NCBI GenBank assembly: GCA_964522095.1
Contig: CAZFSO010000019.1
Span: forward strand, 1-36,209
Direction: 5' to 3'
Length of the DNA: 36,209 bases
Origin: UBA6054 sp964522095
GTDB taxonomy: Bacteria; Planctomycetota; Phycisphaerae; Phycisphaerales; UBA1924
The position numbers and the translations under genes are program-made. Numbering within the stretch: the first letter of the stretch is position 1; every line of letters begins with the position of its first letter. Below the pieces are notes generated by a model. That model was not told where the DNA came from, made no database searches, and saw only the letters and a list, made by a program, of their open reading frames with translations. Below are positions 33,382 through 36,209 of this stretch, piece after piece.

Positions 33382-33387
33382 ATGGTA
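33382..33387 (-). promoter_or_regulatory. Candidate -10 hexamer TACCAT before queA
   Basis: TACCAT on the minus strand ends eight bases before the queA ATG at 33373; there is no ribosome site. The same bases read ATGGTA on the plus strand, creating the apparent start codon of the divergent ORF. Confidence 0.5.
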
Positions 33388-33876
33388 GATGTGGCCCCCA
33401 CGCCACACCCCCCACAACCCCACCACGCCCGACGTCCACACGCCGGCCGCCACCCCCACGGACACGCCGGAAACCCCGGGATTACCGACCCCCGCCCGGC
33501 GGCACGCCCGCGGCCCGGCGTCTGCACCCCGATCGGCGTGCGGTGCGACAAGCCCCAGACCCGATGCCTCCCCCTGCCGGTCCGCGGCGCCTCCCGCGCT
33601 CCGGCCGGCGCGGTCGTCTTCCACCGCTATCTGGAAGACCTCAACGCCGGGCCGCACGCCACCGCCCGCCCGGTCATCCGCCGCGAGCCCGACCGCTACG
33701 ACCCGGCGCCGGACCAAACCTGCCGGCCCGGCCCCCAGCCCGGCGGCCCGCGCCTGCTGCCCCGCCTGGGCGAGGCGCCCCCCGCCGACCCCGAGCCGCG
33801 GACGCGCATGACCGTCGAGGTGCGCCGTCTCCAGCGCACCGCGATCACGGGCCGGCTGATCGACCTGATGGCGTGA
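33382..33876 (+). CDS. Uncertain hypothetical ORF, divergent from queA
   Basis: An open frame of 164 codons whose first ~50 codons translate to Pro/His/Arg-rich sequence and are probably not coding. From about 33538 (an in-frame GTG) the sequence looks more like protein: VVFHRYLEDLNAGPHATARP and the ending TRMTVEVRRLQRTAITGRLI followed by DLMA, with GC-rich third positions. The ATG at 33382 coincides with the putative queA -10 box, so it is unlikely to be the true start. No family, signal peptide or helix is recognised. It could be a real ~112-residue protein or chance. Confidence 0.35.
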   Translation: MVDVAPTPHPPQPHHARRPHAGRHPHGHAGNPGITDPRPAARPRPGVCTPIGVRCDKPQTRCLPLPVRGASRAPAGAVVFHRYLEDLNAGPHATARPVIRREPDRYDPAPDQTCRPGPQPGGPRLLPRLGEAPPADPEPRTRMTVEVRRLQRTAITGRLIDLMA

Positions 33877-33899
33877 CGACGCCCGGCCCCGGTTTCCGC

Positions 33900-33905
33900 T
33901 ACCAT
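33900..33905 (+). promoter_or_regulatory. Candidate -10 hexamer TACCAT for lipoprotein-dprA
   Basis: TACCAT lies 53 bases before the TTG at 33959. The leader would be about 46 bases and contains the CCGGAGG ribosome site, so this is a conventional leadered transcript. Confidence 0.4.
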
Positions 33906-33958
33906 ACATCCGGCGAACACGCCCGCCGGACGCCCGGCCGATCCCCGGAGGCACGCTC

Positions 33959-34384
33959 TTGCGCCGCTTGTCACACACGCTGGCCGCCCTTGGCACGCTC
34001 ATGCTCGCGCTGGGTCTTCCCGCTTGCAACATGATGCCCTGGCGGAACAAAGAAATGATCACCGATCCCAACCCCGCCGTGCCGCCCGTCCGGCTCGACC
34101 AGGCCAGCGGACGGCATCTTGTTGTGATGCAAGTCCCCACCGGCGGCTGGACGCTCGGTGTTGATTACACCGAGGTCACGCCCGACGGCCAGCGCGTGCA
34201 CCTGACGGCGCGCCGCCCCGACCCCGCCTTCATGCACACCCAGGCCTTCGTCGAACTCCGCGTGCTGACCGACGTGCCCCTCGACACGGAGATCGAACTC
34301 GTCGCCCGCGTGCTCGACCGCCACGAGAAGACCGACGACCGCGTCTACGCACGCGTCGTGCCGGTCGAGTCGTTCGACGAGTGA
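33959..34384 (+). CDS. Small predicted lipoprotein
   Basis: A 141-residue exported protein starting at TTG 33959, which has GGAGG eight bases upstream. The N-terminus is a lipoprotein signal: basic MRR, a hydrophobic stretch TLAALGTLMLALG, then the lipobox LPAC with the lipidated Cys at about residue 23. The mature part (~119 residues) has alternating strands such as HLVVMQVPTGGWTLGVDYTE and AFVELRVLTDVPLDTEIELV, suggesting a beta-sandwich. I do not recognise the family. dprA starts four bases after its stop, so the two are co-transcribed, although no functional link is evident. Confidence 0.75.
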   Translation: MRRLSHTLAALGTLMLALGLPACNMMPWRNKEMITDPNPAVPPVRLDQASGRHLVVMQVPTGGWTLGVDYTEVTPDGQRVHLTARRPDPAFMHTQAFVELRVLTDVPLDTEIELVARVLDRHEKTDDRVYARVVPVESFDE

Positions 34385-34388
34385 CGCC

Positions 34389-35561
34389 GTGCACGCGCCC
34401 GACGCGATCCCGCCCGCCGCCCGCGGCCTGCTCGCCCTGACGCTCGTGCCGGGCATGGGTCCCGTGCGCATCGCCCGCGTGCTGGAAGCCTTCGGCTCGT
34501 TCGAGCGGGTCCAGGGCGCTTCGCACGCCGACCTCGCCCGCGTGCCCGGCATCGGCGACAAGACCGCCCGCGCCGTCCTCGAAGGCCTCAAGGCGGTCGA
34601 CCCCCGCGTGGGCCGCGAACTCGAACGCATCGCCAGGGCCGGGGCGCGCATCGTCACGCTGGCCGACGCCGATTACCCCCCGCTGCTCCGCCAGACCCCC
34701 GCCGCCCCGCCCGTCCTCACCGTGCGCGGCGACCTGCGCCCGGAGGGCCCGGACCGCTACCCCGTCGCCATCGTCGGCTCCCGCGGCTGCACGCACTACG
34801 GCATCGAACAGGCCACGCTGTTCGCCGGTGCGCTCGCCCGGGCGGGCCTGACCGTCGTCTCCGGCGGCGCACGCGGCATCGACACCGCCGCGCACCGCGG
34901 CGCGATGGACGCCGGCGGACGCACCGTCGCCGTGCTCGGCTGCGGCATCGCCAAGTGCTACCCGCCCGAGAACAAGGCGCTCTTCGACCGCGTCGCCGAC
35001 GGCCACGGCGCCGTCATCAGCGAACTGCCCGCCGACACCGGCCCGAACTCGGACAACTTCCCCGCCCGCAACCGCATCATCTCCGGCCTGGCGCTGGGCG
35101 TGCTGGTCATCGAGGCCGGGCTGAAGAGCGGCGCGCTCATCACCGCGCGCCACGCCGCCGACGACCACGGGCGCGAGGTGATGGGCGTGCCCGGGCGCGT
35201 CGACTCGGCGGCCAGCGCCGGCACGCACGAACTGCTCAAGCAGGGCGCCCACCTGGTGTGCACGCCCGCCGACGTGATCGGCGTGCTCGAAGGCCATGCG
35301 CGCCACCTGCACGCCGGCACCCACGACGCCGTCACCGCCGACCCCGCCCGCGGCCTGTTCGCCGGCGCGCAGGCCGAGCCCGTCGGGGACGTGACCGAGC
35401 AACAACGGGCGATCCTCACGCACCTCGCCGAGCCCCGAGCGGCCGAGGACCTGGGCGAACTGGTCGGCCTCGACGCCGGCCGCGTGCGCGCGGAACTGAC
35501 AATGCTGGAACTGGCCGGGCGGGTGCGCCGCGCGGGGTCGAAGTTTCAGCGCACGCATTGA
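34389..35561 (+). CDS. dprA: DNA processing protein DprA
   Basis: DprA/Smf protein, which loads RecA on incoming single-stranded DNA in natural transformation and is widely kept even in non-competent bacteria. It has 390 residues from the GTG at 34389. An N-terminal SAM/HhH-like region holds VPGMGPVRIARVLEAFGSFE and VPGIGDKTARAVLEGL. The central Rossmann domain begins PVAIVGSRGCTHYG and continues SGGARGIDTAAHRGAM, NFPARNRIISGLALGVLVIE and ALITARHAADDHGREVMGVPG, all hallmarks. A C-terminal winged-helix (DprA-WH) domain runs from about 330 to 387. It is coupled to the upstream lipoprotein gene. Confidence 0.95.
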   Translation: MHAPDAIPPAARGLLALTLVPGMGPVRIARVLEAFGSFERVQGASHADLARVPGIGDKTARAVLEGLKAVDPRVGRELERIARAGARIVTLADADYPPLLRQTPAAPPVLTVRGDLRPEGPDRYPVAIVGSRGCTHYGIEQATLFAGALARAGLTVVSGGARGIDTAAHRGAMDAGGRTVAVLGCGIAKCYPPENKALFDRVADGHGAVISELPADTGPNSDNFPARNRIISGLALGVLVIEAGLKSGALITARHAADDHGREVMGVPGRVDSAASAGTHELLKQGAHLVCTPADVIGVLEGHARHLHAGTHDAVTADPARGLFAGAQAEPVGDVTEQQRAILTHLAEPRAAEDLGELVGLDAGRVRAELTMLELAGRVRRAGSKFQRTH

Positions 35562-35871
35562 CGCCCGATAACCACGCACGCGACTCAACCCGGCAAAGCC
35601 TGCGCGTCAAAGGCGGGTCAAGCGATGCCGCCGGAACAGGGGGAGTCAACCGCACAGTTGGTTGATTTTCGGTGGTTTGCGTCGGAAAAGGGTTGCCGTG
35701 GGGGTTGTGATTGGCTATCTTGACCCGAACAAGTGAAGAAAATTCCGTGTTGAGCCGAGCCGCCACCACCCGATCAAACCCGTCACAGGGTGGGTGAGAC
35801 CGCTCACCCTGGTGCTCCACCGCCCGCCGGTCGGACCGGCGGGAACGGGGACGCAGAAAGGACGGCCCGGC
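35562..35871 (+). promoter_or_regulatory. Intergenic region with candidate promoter and long structured leader
   Basis: These 310 bases carry no credible gene. The segment 35655-35760 is clearly more AT-rich than the rest of the window. TTGCCG (35693-35698) and TATCTT (35716-35721) are 17 bases apart, a reasonable sigma-70 promoter. Downstream are two hairpins: GGGTGAG/CTCACCC with a 4-base loop (35792-35809) and CCCGCCGGTC/GACCGGCGGG around a single base (35823-35843). A GAAAGGA ribosome site (35856-35862) follows. The resulting ~145-base leader with two stems could be regulatory; I match it to no known riboswitch. Confidence 0.5.
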
Positions 35872-36209
35872 ATGACACGGACGACGACCGAACGACCGAC
35901 CCGGCACGGCGACCAGCCCTGCGATGGGCCACTGGTGGTGCTCGGGCCGGGCGGGCGGTTCGTCGCGGAGTACCGCGACGCCGCGCGGGACGCGCGTGTC
36001 GTGGTGCGACGCGGGGCGTGCGCCCGGGCCGTGATGGCGGCGGGCGCGCGGATGGTCATTGGCCAGGGGACGGGCGTCGGCCCGTCGCTTGGGTTGGAAC
36101 GCCGGGACGCGGACGCCCCGGTGGTGGACGAGCACGCGGCTCGGCGGGAACCCCCGCCGGACCGCCGGGCAGGCATGGCCCAGCAGTTGGCGCAAGCGCT
36201 GGGCCTGCT
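35872..36209 (+). CDS. Hypothetical protein, 3' end beyond the window
   Basis: An open frame of 112 full codons with no stop before the edge. The ATG at 35872 has AAAGGA about nine bases upstream. It starts MTRTTTERPTRHGDQP, then PLVVLGPGGRFVAEYRDAAR, and at the visible end RAGMAQQLAQALGL, which looks helical. Composition is Arg/Ala/Asp-rich with GC-rich third positions. No signal peptide, membrane segment or known motif is visible, and the missing C-terminus prevents assignment. It has its own leader and promoter candidate, so it is not part of the dprA operon. Confidence 0.55.
   Translation, partial: MTRTTTERPTRHGDQPCDGPLVVLGPGGRFVAEYRDAARDARVVVRRGACARAVMAAGARMVIGQGTGVGPSLGLERRDADAPVVDEHAARREPPPDRRAGMAQQLAQALGL

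Noticed and set aside
33331..34140. A 269-codon minus-strand frame between queA and the lipoprotein
   Set aside because: It overlaps the lipoprotein gene with its clear lipobox and ribosome site, and translates to Gly/Ala/Arg-rich sequence without motifs.

Overview
This is a very GC-rich (about 70%), gene-dense stretch of bacterial chromosome holding about 29 protein genes and no rRNA or tRNA gene that I could find. Three runs of exactly 100 N (13448-13547, 16897-16996, 32498-32597) mark it as a scaffolded draft or metagenome assembly, so the true gap lengths are unknown. The gene content points to Planctomycetota, perhaps class Phycisphaerae: a DUF58 / BatA-like / amidotransferase-like membrane cluster, DnaB, GluRS and GlnRS of unusual build, and meso-DAP-type MurE. 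That assignment is inference; no rRNA is present to test it.

Layout. Positions 1-4316 hold the end of a phosphomannose isomerase, a DegT-family sugar aminotransferase, a TM2 protein, a four-helix membrane protein and 6-phosphofructokinase. Positions 4496-10022 are one translationally coupled operon of three genes (DUF58, BatA-like, VWA plus amidotransferase-like) built like a MoxR-associated cell-envelope system, but with no moxR here. Positions 10026-12797 are tsaD and dnaB. Positions 12981-16833 hold pdxH (cut by a gap), a soluble PAS hybrid histidine kinase, a class V aminotransferase and a small unknown gene. Positions 16997-22064 carry an EF-G-like GTPase, gltX and an ADP-ribosylglycohydrolase. 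Positions 22050-25403 carry a luciferase-like monooxygenase, an Old Yellow Enzyme and a TIGR01777 epimerase. Next come glnS (25426-27213) and a minus-strand peptidoglycan run murE-murF-mraY (31402 to 27235), preceded by a small membrane protein and queA. The right end has an uncertain ORF, a lipoprotein, dprA, and a new gene running off the edge behind a long structured leader.

Four things stand out. (1) DnaB ends in a disordered Pro/Gly-rich tail closing with an acidic tip ending Pro-Phe, a close look-alike of the SSB C-terminal peptide. (2) About ten genes lack a Shine-Dalgarno sequence and instead have a TANNNT hexamer (often TACCAT, TACGAT or TATCAT) 5-9 nt before the start codon, the geometry expected of leaderless transcripts. 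(3) An 80-bp double-hairpin repeat with 13-bp terminal inverted repeats occurs between genes. (4) Part of that same repeat lies in frame inside queA at an assembly gap, recalling Rickettsia palindromic elements. No classical defence, CRISPR, prophage or transposase gene is visible.
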